Position numbers and translations under genes: made by a program. Below the pieces are notes generated by a model that was not told the DNA's origin, ran no database searches, and saw only the letters and a program-made list of their open reading frames with translations. 64,000 bases of DNA from Zeus faber (taxonomy: Eukaryota > Chordata > Actinopteri > Zeiformes > Zeidae), in assembly GCA_960531495.1 (NCBI GenBank), contig OY482861.1, positions 2,976,001 to 3,040,000 on the forward strand, read 5' to 3'. Below are positions 43,384 to 58,230 of this stretch, one piece after another. The first letter of the stretch is position 1; every line of letters begins with the position of its first letter.

Positions 43384-43810
43384 ACTAGTATGTGCTGCTA
43401 AAGTCTTGTTTGTCAACCAGTTTTAGGCCCAAATAAAATGTATTTTTCGAGTTCTGATAATTTCCCGAACTTTGGACCGTTTGCTGTCTAGCTGAATTAG
43501 AGAAACACCGTTGTTTGCCAACCAGTTTTAGGCCCATATAAAATGTATTTTTCGAGTTATGATCATTTTCCGAACTTTGGACCGTTTGCTGTCTAGCTGA
43601 ATTAGAGAAACACCACACATAGAGTGTGACACTGTCACACTCTATGTGACAGTGTCAGACAGTTTAAATACAATGATAAACTAGTATGTGCTGCTAAAGT
43701 CTTGTTTGTCAACCAGTTTTAGGCCCAAATAAAATGTATTTTTCGAGTTCTGATAATTTTCCGAACTTTGGACCGTTTGCTGTCCACCGAATGATTGTTT
43801 GTCTCTTTGT
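43384..43810. repeat. Aberrant satellite segment with truncated units and palindromic joint
   Basis: Two truncated B units (about 110 bp) follow one another, both breaking off after GAGAAACACC. A perfect 16-bp inverted repeat with one central base (43616-43648; arm CACATAGAGTGTGACA) then leads back into A sequence (CTCTATGTGACAGTGTCAG). The next B unit is again cut short at GCTGTCCACCG. Nothing similar is seen elsewhere in the array. Confidence 0.85.
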
Positions 43811-46800
43811 AGGCGCATGATTCAGAATACTGCAGTACAGCATAGAAATTTAATTAATATGATGAACTATTATGTGCTTCTTAAGTTTTTCTCACAGAGT
43901 TCTAGGCCCATCTAACATGTATTTGTGGAGTTATGATCATTTTCAGAACTTTGGACGATTTGCTGTCGAGCTGAATTAGAGAAACACCGAACCATTGTCT
44001 CTTTGTAGGTGAATGATTCAGAATGCTGCAGTACACCATATAACTTTAATTAATATGAGGAACAATTATTTTGCTTCTTAAGTCTTTCTCAAAGACAGTT
44101 TAAATACAATGATGAACTAGTATGTGCTGCTTATGTCTTGTTTGTCAACCAGTTTTAGGCCCATATAAAATGTATTTTTCGAGTTCTGACAATTTTCATC
44201 AAAGTCTACACATGTGGGAAAAAATGCATTTTCAGCTGATTTTAACGTCGATTTGGTGGAACGGTTAAACGCTTCAGTCATTACTCTATGTGACAGTGTC
44301 AGACAGTTTAAATACAATGATAAACTAGTATGTGCTGCTAAAGTGTTGTTTGCCAACCAGTTTTAGGCCAATATAAAATGTATTTTTCGAGTTATGATCA
44401 TTTTCCGAACTTTGGACCGTTTGCTGTCTAGCTGAATTAGAGAAACACCGAACCATTGTCTCTTTGTAGGCGCATGATTTAGAATGCTGCAGTACACCAT
44501 ATAACTTTAATGAATATGAGGAACTATTATGTGCTTCTTAAGTCTTTCTCAAAGACAGTTTAAATACAATGATAAACTAGTATGTGCTGCTATAGTGTTG
44601 TTTGTCAACCAGTTTTAGGCCCATATAAAATGTATTTTTCGAGTTCTGATAATTTTCATCAAAGTCTACACGTGGGAAAAAACGCATTTTCAGCCGATTT
44701 TAACGTCGATTTGGCGGAACGGTTAAACGCTTCAGTCATTACTCTATGTGACAGTGTCAGACAGTTTAAATACAATGATAAACTAGTATGTGCTGCTAAA
44801 GTGTTGTATGTCAAACAGTTTTAGGTCCATATAAAATGTATTTTTCGAGTTATGATCATTTTCAGAACTTTGGACGATTTGCTGTCTAGCTGAATTAGAG
44901 AAACACCGAACAATTGTCTCTTTGTAGGTGCATGATTTTGAATGCTGCAGTACACCATATAACTTTAATTAATATGAGGAACAATTATGTGCTTCTTAAG
45001 TCTTTCTCAAAGACAGTTTAAATACAATGATAAACTAGTATGTGCAGCTAAAGTCTTGTTTGTCAACCAGTTTTAGGCCCATATAAAATGTATTTTTCGA
45101 GTTATGATAATTTTCATCAAAGTCTACACATGTGGGAAAAAATGCATTTTCAGCTGATTTTAACGTCGATTTGGTGGAACGGTTAAACGCTTCAGTCATT
45201 ACTCTATGTGACAGTGTCAGACAGTTTAAATACAATGATAAACTAGTATGTGCTGCTAAAGTGTTGTTTGTCAGCCAGTTTTAGGCCCTTATAAAATATA
45301 TTTTTCGAGTTATGATCATTTTCAGAACTTTGGACGATTTGCTGTCGAGCTGAATTAGAGAAACACCGAACCATTGTCTCTTTGTAGGTGAATGATTCAG
45401 AATGCTGCAGTACAGCATAGAAATTTAATTAATATGATGAACTATTATGTGCTTCTTAAGTGTTTCTCACAGAGTTCTAGGCCCATCTAACATGTATTTG
45501 TGGAGTTATGATCATATTCAGAACTTTGGACGATTTGCTGTCTAGCTGAATTAGAGAAACACCGAACAATTGTTTCTTTGTAGGTGAATGATTCAGAATG
45601 CTGCAGTACACCATATAACTTTAATTAATATGAGGAACAATTATTTTGCTTCTTAAGTCTTTCTCAAAGACAGTTTAAATACAATGATAAACTAGTATGT
45701 GCAGCTAACGTCTTGTTTGTCAACCAGTTTTAGGCCCATATAAAATGTATTTTTCGAGTTATGATCATTTTCCGAACTTTGGACCGTTTGCTGTCTAGCT
45801 GAATTAGAGAAACACCGAACCATTATCTCTTTGTAGGCGCATGATTTAGAATGCTGCAGTACACCATATAACTTTAATGAATATGAGGAACTATTATGTG
45901 CTTCTTAAGTCTTTCTCAAAGACAGTTTAAATACAATGATAAACTAGTATGTGCTGCTAAAGTCTTGTTTGTCAACCAGTTTTAGGCCCATATAAAATGT
46001 ATTTTTCGAGTTCTGATAATTTTCATCAAAGTCTACACATGTGGGAAAAAACGCATTTTCAGTCGATTTAAACGTCGAAAAGGCGAATCGGTTAAACGCT
46101 TCAGTCATTACTCCATGTGACAGTGTCAGACAGTTTAAATACAATGATGAACTAGTATGTGCTGCTAAAGTGTTGTTTGTCAACCAGTTTTAGGCCCATA
46201 TAAAATGTATTTTTCGAGTTCTGATAATTTTCATCAAAGTCTACACGTGGGAAAAAACGCATTTTCAGCTGATTTTAACGTCGATTTGGCGGAACGGTTA
46301 AACGCTTCAGTCATTACTCTTTGTGACAGTGTCAGACAGTTTAAATACAATGATAAACTAGTATGTGCTGCTAAAGTGTTGTTTGTCAAACAGTTTTAGG
46401 TCCATATAAAATGTGTTTTTCGAGTTATGATCATTTTCAGAACTTTGGACGATTTGCTGTCTAGCTGAATTAGAGAAACACCGAACAATTGTCTCTTTGT
46501 AGGTGCATGATTTTGATGCTGCAGTACACCATATAACTTTAATTAATATGAGGAACAATTATGTGCTTCTTAAGTCTTTCTCAAAGACAGTTTAAATACA
46601 ATGATAAACTAGTATGTGCAGCTAAAGTCTTGTTTGTCAACCAGTTTTAGGCCCATATAAAATGTATTTTTCGAGTTATGATAATTTTCATCAATGTCTA
46701 CACGTGGGAAAAAACGCATTTTCAGTCGATTTAAACGTCGATTTGGCGGAACGGTTAAACGCTTCAGTCATTACTCTATGTGACAGTGTCAGTCAGTTTA

Positions 46801-49800
46801 AATACAATGATGAACTAGTATGTGCTGCTAAAGTCTTGTTTGTCAACCAGTTTTAGGCCCATATAAAATGTATTTTTCGAGTTCAGATAATTTTCATCAA
46901 AGTCTACACGTGGGAAAAAACGCATTTTCAGTCGATTTAAACGTCGATTTGGCGGAACGGTTAAACACTTCAGTCATTACTCTATGTGACAGTGTCAGAC
47001 AGTTTAAATACAATGATAAACTAGTATGTGCTGCTAAAGTCTTGTTTGTCAACCAGTTTTAGGCCCAAATAAAATGTATTTTTCGAGTTCTGATAATTTT
47101 CATCAAAGTCTACACGTGAGAAAAAACGCATTTTCAGCCGATTTAAACGTCGAAAAGGCGAATCGGTTGAACGCTTCAGTCATTACTCCTTGTGACTGTG
47201 TCAGAAAGTGTAAATACAATGATAAACTAGTATGTGCTGCTAAAGTGTTGTTTGCCAACCAGTTTTAGGCCCATATAAAATGTATTTTTCGAGTTATGAT
47301 CATTTTCCGAACTTTGGACCGTTTGCTGTCTAGCTGAATTAGAGAAACACCGAACCATTGTCTCTTTGTAGGCGCATGATTTAGAATGCTGCAGTACACC
47401 ATATAACTTTAATGAACATTAGGAACTATTATGTGCTTCTTAAGTCTTTCTCAAAGACAGTTTAAATACAATGATAAACTAGTATGTGCTGCTAAAGTGT
47501 TGTTTGCCAACCAGTTTTAGGCCCATATAAAATGTATTTTTCGAGTTCTGATAATTTTCATCAAAGTCTACACATGTGGGAAAAAATGCATTTTAAGCCG
47601 ATTTTAACGTCGATTTGGTGGAACGGTTAAACGCTTCAGTCATTACTCTATGTGACAGTGTCAGACAGTTTAAATACAATGATCAACTAGTATGTGCTGC
47701 TAAAGTGTTGTTTGTCAAACAGTTTTAGGCCCATATAAAATGTATTTTTCGAGTTCTGATAATTTTCATCAAAGTCTACACGTGGGAAAAAACGCATTTT
47801 CAGCCGATTTTAACGTCGATTTGGCGGAACGGTTAAACGCTTCAGTCATTACTCTATGTGACAGTGTCAGACAGTTTAAATACAATGATAAACTAGTATG
47901 TGCTGCTAAAGTGTTGTTTGTCAAACAGTTTTAGGTCCATATAAAATGTATTTTTCGAGTTATGATCATTTTCAGAACTTTGGACGATTTGCTGTCTAGC
48001 TGAATTAGAGAAACACCGAACAATTGTCTCTTTGTAGGTGCATGATTTTGAATGCTGCAGTACACCATATAACTTTAATTAATATGAGGAACAATTATGT
48101 GCTTCTTAAGTCTTTCTCAAAGACAGTTTAAATACAATGATAAACTAGTATGTGCAGCTAAAGTCTTGTTTGTCAACCAGTTTTAGGCCCATATAAAATG
48201 TATTTTTCGAGTTATGATAATTTTCATCAATGTCTACACGTGGGAAAAAACGCATTTTCAGTCGATTTAAACGTCGATTTGGCGGAACGGTTAAACGCTT
48301 CAGTCATTACTCTATGTGACAGTGTCAGTCAGTTTAAATACAATGATGAACTAGTATGTGCTGCTAAAGTCTTGTTTGTCAACCAGTTTTAGGCCCATAT
48401 AAAATGTATTTTTCGAGTTCAGATAATTTTCATCAAAGTCTACACGTGGGAAAAAACGCATTTTCAGTCGATTTAAACGTCGATTTGGCGGAACGGTTAA
48501 ACACTTCAGTCATTACTCTATGTGACAGTGTCAGACAGTTTAAATACAATGATAAACTAGTATGTGCTGCTAAAGTCTTGTTTGTCAACCAGTTTTAGGC
48601 CCAAATAAAATGTATTTTTCGAGTTCTGATAATTTTCCGAACTTTGGACCGTTTGCTGTCTAGCTGAATTAGAGAAACACCGAACCATTGTCTCTTTGTT
48701 GGTGAATGATTCAGAATGCTGCAGTACAGCATAGAAATTTAATTAATATGATGAACAATTATTTTGCTTCTTAAGTCTTTCTCAAAGACAGTTTAAATAC
48801 AATGATAAACTAGTATGTGCTGCTAAAGTGTTGTTTGTCAACCAGTTTTAGGCCCATATAAAATGTATTTTTCGAGTTATGATAATTTTCATCAAAGTCT
48901 ACACATGTGGGAAAAAACGCATTTTCAGCCGATTTAAACGTCGAAAAGGCGGATCGGTTAAACGCTTCAGCCATTACTCTGTGACAGTGTCAGACAGTTT
49001 AAATACAATGATAAACTAGTATGTGCTACTAAAGTGTTGTTTGTCAAACAGTTTTAGGCCCATATAAAATGTATTTTTCGAGTTCTGATAATTTTCATCA
49101 AAGTCTACACGTGGGAAAAAACGCATTTTCAGCCGATTTTAACGTCGATTTGGCGGAACGGTTAAACGCTTCAGTCATTACTCTATGTGACAGTGTCAGA
49201 CAGTTTAAATACAATGATAAACTAGTATGTGCTGCTAAAGTGTTGTATGTCAAACAGTTTTAGGTCCATATAAAATGTATTTTTCGAGTTATGATCATTT
49301 TCAGAACTTTGGACGATTTGCTGTCTAGCTGAATTAGAGAAACACCGAACAATTGTCTCTTTGTAGGTGCATGATTTTGAATGCTGCAGTACACCATATA
49401 ACTTTAATTAATATGAGGAACAATTATGTGCTTCTTAAGTCTTTCTCAAAGACAGTTTAAATACAATGATAAACTAGTATGTGCAGCTAAAGTCTTGTTT
49501 GTCAACCAGTTTTAGGCCCATATAAAATGTATTTTTCGAGTTATGATCATTTTCCGAACTTTGGACCGTTTGCTGTCTAGCTGAATTAGAGAAACACCGA
49601 ACCATTGTCTCTTTGTAGGCGCATGATTTAGAATGCTGCAGTACACCATATAACTTTAATGAATATGAGGAACTATTATGTGCTTCTTAAGTCTTTCTCA
49701 AAGACAGTTTAAATAAAATGATAAACTAGTATGTGCTGCTAAAGTCTTGTTTGTCAACCAGTTTTAGGCCCATATAAAATGTATTTTTCGAGTTCTGATA

Positions 49801-52800
49801 ATTTTCATCAAAGTCTACACATGTGGGAAAAAACACATTTTCAGTCGATTTAAACGTCGAAAAGGCGAATCGGTTAAACGCTTCAGTCATTACTCCATGT
49901 GACAGTGTCAGACAGTTTAAATACAATGATGAACTAGTATGTGCTGCTAAAGTGTTGTTTGTCAACCAGTTTTAGGCCCATATAAAATGTATTTTTCGAG
50001 TTCTGATAATTTTCATCAAAGTCTACACGTGGGAAAAAACGCATTTTCAGCCGATTTTAACGTCGATTTGGCGGAACGGTTAAACGCTTCAGTCATTACT
50101 CTATGTGACAGTGTCAGACAGTTTAAATACAATGATAAACTAGTATGTGCTGCTAATGTGTTGTTTGTCAAACAGTTTTAGGTCCATATAAAATGTATTT
50201 TTCGAGTTATGATCATTTTCAGAACTTTGGACGATTTGCTGCCTAGCTGAATTAGAGAAACACCGAACAATTGTCTCTTTGTAGGTGCATGATTTTGAAT
50301 GCTGCAGTACACCATATAACTTTAATTAATATGAGGAACAATTATGTGCTTCTTAAGTCTTTCTCAAAGACAGTTTAAATACAATGATAAACTAGTATGT
50401 GCAGCTAAAGTCTTGTTTGTCAACCAGTTTTAGGCCCATATAAAATGTATTTTTCGAGTTATGATAATTTTCATCAATGTCTACACGTGGGAAAAAACGC
50501 ATTTTCAGTCGATTTAAACGTCGATTTGGCGGAACGGTTAAACGCTTCAGTCATTACTCTATGTGACAGTGTCAGTCAGTTTAAATACAATGATGAACTA
50601 GTATGTGCTGCTAAAGTCTTGTTTGTCAACCAGTTTTAGGCCCATATAAAATGTATTTTTCGAGTTCAGATAATTTTCATCAAAGTCTACACGTGGGAAA
50701 AAACGCATTTTCAGTCGATTTAAACGTCGATTTGGCGGAACGGTTAAACACTTCAGTCATTACTCTATGTGACAGTGTCAGACAGTTTAAATACAATGAT
50801 AAACTAGTATGTGCTGCTAAAGTCTTGTTTGTCAACCAGTTTTAGGCCCAAATAAAATGTATTTTTCGAGTTCTGATAATTTTCATCAAAGTCTACACGT
50901 GAGAAAAAACTCATTTTCAGCCGATTTAAACGTCGAAAAGGCGAATCGGTTGAACGCTTCAGTCATTACTCCTTGTGACAGTGTCAGAAAGTGTAAATAC
51001 AATGATAAACTAGTATGTGCTGCTAAAGTGTTGTTTGCCAACCAGTTTTAGGCCCATATAAAATGTATTTTTCGAGTTATGATCATTTTCCGAACTTTGG
51101 ACCGTTTGCTGTCTAGCTGAATTAGAGAAACACCGAACCATTGTCTCTTTGTAGGTGCATGATTTAGAATGCTGCAGTACACCATATAACTTTAATGAAT
51201 ATGAGGAACTATTATGTGCTTCTTAAGTCTTTCTCAAAGACAGTTTAAATACAATGATAAACTAGTATGTGCTGCTAAAGTGTTGTTTGTCAACCAGTTT
51301 TAGGCCCATATAAAATGTATTTTTCGAGTTCTGATAATTTTCATCAAAGTCTACACATGTGGGAAAAAATGCATTTTAAGCCGATTTTAACGTCGATTTG
51401 GCGGAACGGTTAAACGCTTCAGTCATTACTCTATGTGACAGTGTCAGACAGTTTAAATACAATGATAAACTAGTATGTGCTGCTAAAGTGTTGTTTGTCA
51501 AACAGTTTTAGGTCCATATAAAATGTATTTTTCGAGTTATGATCATTTTCAGAACTTTGGACGATTTGCTGTCTAGCTGAATTAGAGAAACACCGAACAA
51601 TTGTCTCTTTGTAGGTGCATGATTTTGAATGCTGCAGTACACCATATAACTTTAATTAATATGAGGAACAATTATGTGCTTCTTAAGTCTTTCTCAAAGA
51701 CAGTTTAAATACAATGATAAACTAGTATGTGCAGCTAAAGTCTTGTTTGTCAACCAGTTTTAGGCCCATATAAAATGTATTTTTCGAGTTATGATAATTT
51801 TCATCAATGTCTACACGTGGGAAAAAACGCATTTTCAGTCGATTTAAACGTCGATTTGGCGGAACGGTTAAACGCTTCAGTCATTACTCTATGTGACAGT
51901 GTCAGTCAGTTTAAATACAATGATGAACTAGTATGTGCTGCTAAAGTCTTGTTTGTCAACCAGTTTTAGGCCCATATAAAATGTATTTTTCGAGTTCAGA
52001 TAATTTTCATCAAAGTCTACACGTGGGAAAAAACGCATTTTCAGTCGATTTAAACGTCGATTTGGCGGAACGGTTAAACACTTCAGCCATTACTCTATGT
52101 GACAGTGTCAGACAGTTTAAATACAATGATAAACTAGTATGTGCTGCTAAAGTCTTGTTTGTCAACCAGTTTTAGGCCCAAATAAAATGTATTTTTCGAG
52201 TTCTGATAATTTTCCGAACTTTGGACGATTTGCTGTCGAGCTGAATTAGAGAAACACCGAACCATTGTCTCTTTGTAGGTGAATGATTCAGAATGCTGCA
52301 GTACAGCATAGAAATTTAATTAATATGATGAACTATTATGTGCTTCTTAAGTGTTTCTCACAGAGTTCTAGGCCCATCTAACATGTATTTGTGGAGATAT
52401 GATCATATTCAGAACTTTGGACGATTTGCTGTCTAGCTGAATTAGAGAAACACCGAACAATTGTTTCTTTGTAGGTGCATGATTCAGTATACTGCAGTAC
52501 AGAATAGAAATTTAATTAATATGATGAACTATTATGTGCTTCTTAAGTGTTTCTCACAGAGTTCTAGGCCCATCTAACATGTATTTGTGGAGTTATGATC
52601 ATATTCAGAACTTTGGACGATTTGCTGTCGAGCTGAATTAGAGAAACACCGAACCATTGTCTCTTTGTAGGTGAATGATTCAGAATGCTGCAGTACACCA
52701 TATAACTTTAATTAATATGAGGAGCAATTATTTTGCTTCTTAAGTCTTTCTCAAAGACAGTTTAAATACAATGATAAAATAGTATGTGCAGCTAAAGTCT

Positions 52801-52977
52801 TGTTTGTCAACCAGTTTTAGGCCCATATAAAATGTATTTTTCGAGTTCTGATAATTTTCATCAAATTCTACACATGTGGGAAAAAACGCATTTTCAGTCG
52901 ATTTAAACGTCGAAAAGGCGAATCGGTTAAACGCTTCAGTCATTACTCCATGTGACAGTGTCAGACAATTTAAATAC

Positions 52978-55900
52978 AATGATGAACTAGTATGTGCTGC
53001 TAAAGTGTTGTTTGTCAACCAGTTTTAGGCTCATATAAAATGTATTTTTCGAGTTCTGATAATTTTCATCAAAGTCTACACATGTGGGAAAAAATGCATT
53101 TTAAGCCGATTTTAACGTCGATTTGGTGGAACGGTTAAACGCTTCAGTCATTACTCTATGTGACAGTGTCAGACAGTTTAAATACAATGATCAACTAGTA
53201 TGTGCTGCTAAAGTGTTGTTTGTCAAACAGTTTTAGGTCCATATAAAATTTATTTTTCGAGTTATGATCATTTTCAGAAGTTTGGACGATTTGCTGTCTA
53301 GCTGAATTAGAGAAACACCGAACAATTGTCTCTTTGTAGGTGCATGATTTTGAATGCTGCAGTACACCATATAACTTTAATTAATATGAGGAACAATTAT
53401 GTGCTTCTTAAGTCTTTCTCAAAGACAGTTTAAATACAATGATAAACTAGTATGTGCAGCTAAAGTCTTGTTTGTCAACCAGTTTTAGGCCCATATAAAA
53501 TGTATTTTTCGAGTTCAGATAATTTTCATCAAAGTCTACACGTGGGAAAAAACGCATTTTCAGTCGATTTAAACGTCGATTTGGCGGAACGGTTAAACAC
53601 TTCAGTCATTACTCTATGTGACAGTGTCAGACAGTTTAAATACAATGATAAACTAGTATGTGCTGCTAAAGTCTTGTTTGTCAACCAGTTTTAGGCCCAA
53701 ATAAAATGTATTTTTCGAGTTCTGATAATTTTCATCAAAGTCTACACGTGAGAAAAAACGCATTTTCAGCCGATTTAAACGTCGAAAAGGCGAATCGGTT
53801 GAACGCTTCAGTCATTACTCTATGTGACAGTGTCAGAAAGTGTAAATACAATGATAAACTAGTATGTGCTGCTAAAGTGTTGTTTGCCAACCAGTTTTAG
53901 GCCCATATAAAATGTATTTTTCGAGTTATGATCATTTTCCGAACTTTGGACCGTTTGCTGTCTAGCTGAATTAGAGAAACACCGAACCATTGTCTCTTTG
54001 TTGGCGCATGATTTAGAATGCTGCAGTACACCATATAACTTTAATGAATATGAGGAACTATTATGTGCTTCTTAAGTCTTTCTCAAAGACAGTTTAAATA
54101 CAATGATAAACTAGTATGTGCTGCTAAAGTCTTGTTTGTCAACCAGTTTTAGGCCCATATAAAATGTATTTTTCGAGTTCTGATAATTTTCATCAAAGTC
54201 TACACATGTGGGAAAAAACGCATTTTCAGTCGATTTAAACGTCGAAAAGGCGAATCGGTTAAACGCTTCAGTCATTACTCCATGTGACAGTGTCAGACAG
54301 TTTAAATACAATGATGAACTAGTATGTGCTGCTAAAGTGTTGTTTGTCAACCAGTTTTTGGCCCATATAAAATGTATTTTTCGAGTTCTGATAATTTTCA
54401 TCAAAGTCTACACGTGGGAAAAAACGCATTTTCAGCCGATTTTAACGTCGATTTGGCGGAACGGTTAAACGCTTCAGTCATTACTCTATGTGACAGTGTC
54501 AGACAGTTTAAATACAATGATAAACTAGTATGTGCTGCTAATGTGTTGTTTGTCAAACAGTTTTAGGTCCATATAAAATGTATTTTTCGAGTTATGATCA
54601 TTTTCAGAACTTTGGACGATTTGCTGCCTAGCTGAATTAGAGAAACACCGAACAATTGTCTCTTTGTAGGTGCATGATTTTGAATGCTGCAGTACACCAT
54701 ATAACTTTAATTAATATGAGGAACAATTATGTGCTTCTTAAGTCTTTCTCAAAGACAGTTTAAATACAATGATAAACTAGTATGTGCAGCTAAAGTCTTG
54801 TTTGTCAACCAGTTTTAGGCCCATATAAAATGTATTTTTCGAGTTATGATAATTTTCATCAATATCTACACGTGGGAAAAAACGCATTTTCAGTCGATTT
54901 AAACGTCGATTTGGCGGAACGGTTAAACGCTTCAGTCATTACTCTATGTGACAGTGTCAGTCAGTTTAAATACAATGATGAACTAGTATGTGCTGCTAAA
55001 GTCTTGTTTGTCAACCAGTTTTAGGCCCATATAAAATGTATTTTTCGAGTTCAGATAATTTTCATCAAAGTCTACACGTGGGAAAAAACGCATTTTCAGT
55101 CGATTTAAACGTCGATTTGGCGGAACGGTTAAACACTTCAGTCATTACTCTATGTGACAGTGTCAGACAGTTTAAATACAATGATAAACTAGTATGTGCT
55201 GCTAAAGTCTTGTTTGTCAACCAGTTTTAGGCCCAAATAAAATGTATTTTTCGAGTTCTGATAATTTTCCGAACTTTGGACGATTTGCTGTCGAGCTGAA
55301 TTAGAGAAACACCGAACCATTGTCTCTTTGTAGGTGAATGATTCAGAATGCTGCAGTACAGCATAGAAATTTAATTAATATGATGAACTAGTATGTGCTG
55401 CTAAAGTGTTGTTTGTCAACCAGTTTTAGGCTCATATAAAATGTATTTTTCGAGTTCTGATAATTTTCATCAAAGTCTACACATGTGGGAAAAAATGCAT
55501 TTTAAGCCGATTTTAACGTCGATTTGGTGGAACGGTTAAACGCTTCAGTCATTACTCTATGTGACAGTGTCAGACAGTTTAAATACAATGATCAACTAGT
55601 ATGTGCTGCTAAAGTGTTGTTTGTCAAACAGTTTTAGGTCCATATAAAATTTATTTTTCGAGTTATGATCATTTTCAGAAGTTTGGACGATTTGCTGTCT
55701 AGCTGAATTAGAGAAACACCGAACAATTGTCTCTTTGTAGGTGCATGATTTTGAATGCTGCAGTACACCATATAACTTTAATTAATATGAGGAACAATTA
55801 TGTGCTTCTTAAGTCTTTCTCAAAGACAGTTTAAATACAATGATAAACTAGTATGTGCAGCTAAAGTCTTGTTTGTAAACCAGTTTTAGGCCCATATAAA

Positions 55901-57667
55901 ATGTATTTTTCGAGTTCAGATAATTTTCATCAAAGTCTACACGTGGGAAAAAACGCATTTTCAGTCGATTTAAACGTCGATTTGGCGGAACGGTTAAACA
56001 CTTCAGTCATTACTCTATGTGACAGTGTCAGACAGTTTAAATACAATGATAAACTAGTATGTGCTGCTAAAGTCTTGTTTGTCAACCAGTTTTAGGCCCA
56101 AATAAAATGTATTTTTCGAGTTCTGATAATTTTCATCAAAGTCTACACGTGAGAAAAAACGCATTTTCAGCCGATTTAAACGTCGAAAAGGCGAATCGGT
56201 TGAACGCTTCAGTCATTACTCTATGTGACAGTGTCAGAAAGTGTAAATACAATGATAAACTAGTATGTGCTGCTAAAGTGTTGTTTGCCAACCAGTTTTA
56301 GGCCCATATAAAATGTATTTTTCGAGTTATGATCATTTTCCGAACTTTGGACCGTTTGCTGTCTAGCTGAATTAGAGAAACACCGAACCATTGTCTCTTT
56401 GTTGGCGCATGATTTAGAATGCTGCAGTACACCATATAACTTTAATGAATATGAGGAACTATTATGTGCTTCTTAAGTCTTTCTCAAAGACAGTTTAAAT
56501 ACAATGATAAACTAGTATGTGCTGCTAAAGTCTTGTTTGTCAACCAGTTTTAGGCCCATATAAAATGTATTTTTCGAGTTCTGATAATTTTCATCAAAGT
56601 CTACACATGTGGGAAAAAACGCATTTTCAGTCGATTTAAACGTCGAAAAGGCGAATCGGTTAAACGCTTCAGTCATTACTCCATGTGACAGTGTCAGACA
56701 GTTTAAATACAATGATGAACTAGTATGTGCTGCTAAAGTGTTGTTTGTCAACCAGTTTTTGGCCCATATAAAATGTATTTTTCGAGTTCTGATAATTTTC
56801 ATCAAAGTCTACACGTGGGAAAAAACGCATTTTCAGCCGATTTTAACGTCGATTTGGCGGAACGGTTAAACGCTTCAGTCATTACTCTATGTGACAGTGT
56901 CAGACAGTTTAAATACAATGATAAACTAGTATGTGCTGCTAATGTGTTGTTTGTCAAACAGTTTTAGGTCCATATAAAATGTATTTTTCGAGTTATGATC
57001 ATTTTCAGAACTTTGGACGATTTGCTGCCTAGCTGAATTAGAGAAACACCGAACAATTGTCTCTTTGTAGGTGCATGATTTTGAATGCTGCAGTACACCA
57101 TATAACTTTAATTAATATGAGGAACAATTATGTGCTTCTTAAGTCTTTCTCAAAGACAGTTTAAATACAATGATAAACTAGTATGTGCAGCTAAAGTCTT
57201 GTTTGTCAACCAGTTTTAGGCCCATATAAAATGTATTTTTCGAGTTATGATAATTTTCATCAATATCTACACGTGGGAAAAAACGCATTTTCAGTCGATT
57301 TAAACGTCGATTTGGCGGAACGGTTAAACGCTTCAGTCATTACTCTATGTGACAGTGTCAGTCAGTTTAAATACAATGATGAACTAGTATGTGCTGCTAA
57401 AGTCTTGTTTGTCAACCAGTTTTAGGCCCATATAAAATGTATTTTTCGAGTTCAGATAATTTTCATCAAAGTCTACACGTGGGAAAAAACGCATTTTCAG
57501 TCGATTTAAACGTCGATTTGGCGGAACGGTTAAACACTTCAGTCATTACTCTATGTGACAGTGTCAGACAGTTTAAATACAATGATAAACTAGTATGTGC
57601 TGCTAAAGTCTTGTTTGTCAACCAGTTTTAGGCCCAAATAAAATGTATTTTTCGAGTTCTGATAATT
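52978..57667. repeat. Tandem duplication in the satellite, 2401-bp period
   Basis: 52978-55266 recurs as 55379-57667 with private variants shared at exactly 2401 bp, for example CAGTTTTTGGCCC at ~54352 and ~56753 and CAGAAGTTTGG at ~53275 and ~55676. Differences are rare (GTAAACCAG in the second copy only). The 55267-55378 stretch between the copies is a B/C-type remainder ending in the joint. Confidence 0.9.
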
Positions 57668-58230
57668 TTCATCAAAGTCTACACGTGAGAAAAAACGCAT
57701 TTTCAGCCGATTTAAACGTCGAAAAGGCGAATCGGTTGAACGCTTCAGTCATTACTCCTTGTGACAGTGTCAGAAAGTGTAAATACAATGATAAACTAGT
57801 ATGTGCTGCTAAAGTGTTGTTTGCCAACCAGTTTTAGGCCCATATAAAATGTATTTTTCGAGTTATGATCATTTTCCGAACTTTGGACCGTTTGCTGTCT
57901 AGCTGAATTAGAGAAACACCGAACCATTGTCTCTTTGTAGGCGCATGATTTAGAATGCTGCAGTACACCATATAACTTTAATGAATATGAGGAACTATTA
58001 TGTGCTTCTTAAGTCTTTCTCAAAGACAGTTTAAATACAATGATAAACTAGTATGTGCTGCTAAAGTGTTGTTTGTCAACCAGTTTTAGGCCCATATAAA
58101 ATGTATTTTTCGAGTTCTGATAATTTTCATCAAAGTCTACACATGTGGGAAAAAATGCATTTTAAGCCGATTTTAACGTCGATTTGGTGGAACGGTTAAA
58201 CGCTTCAGTCATTACTCTATGTGACAGTGT

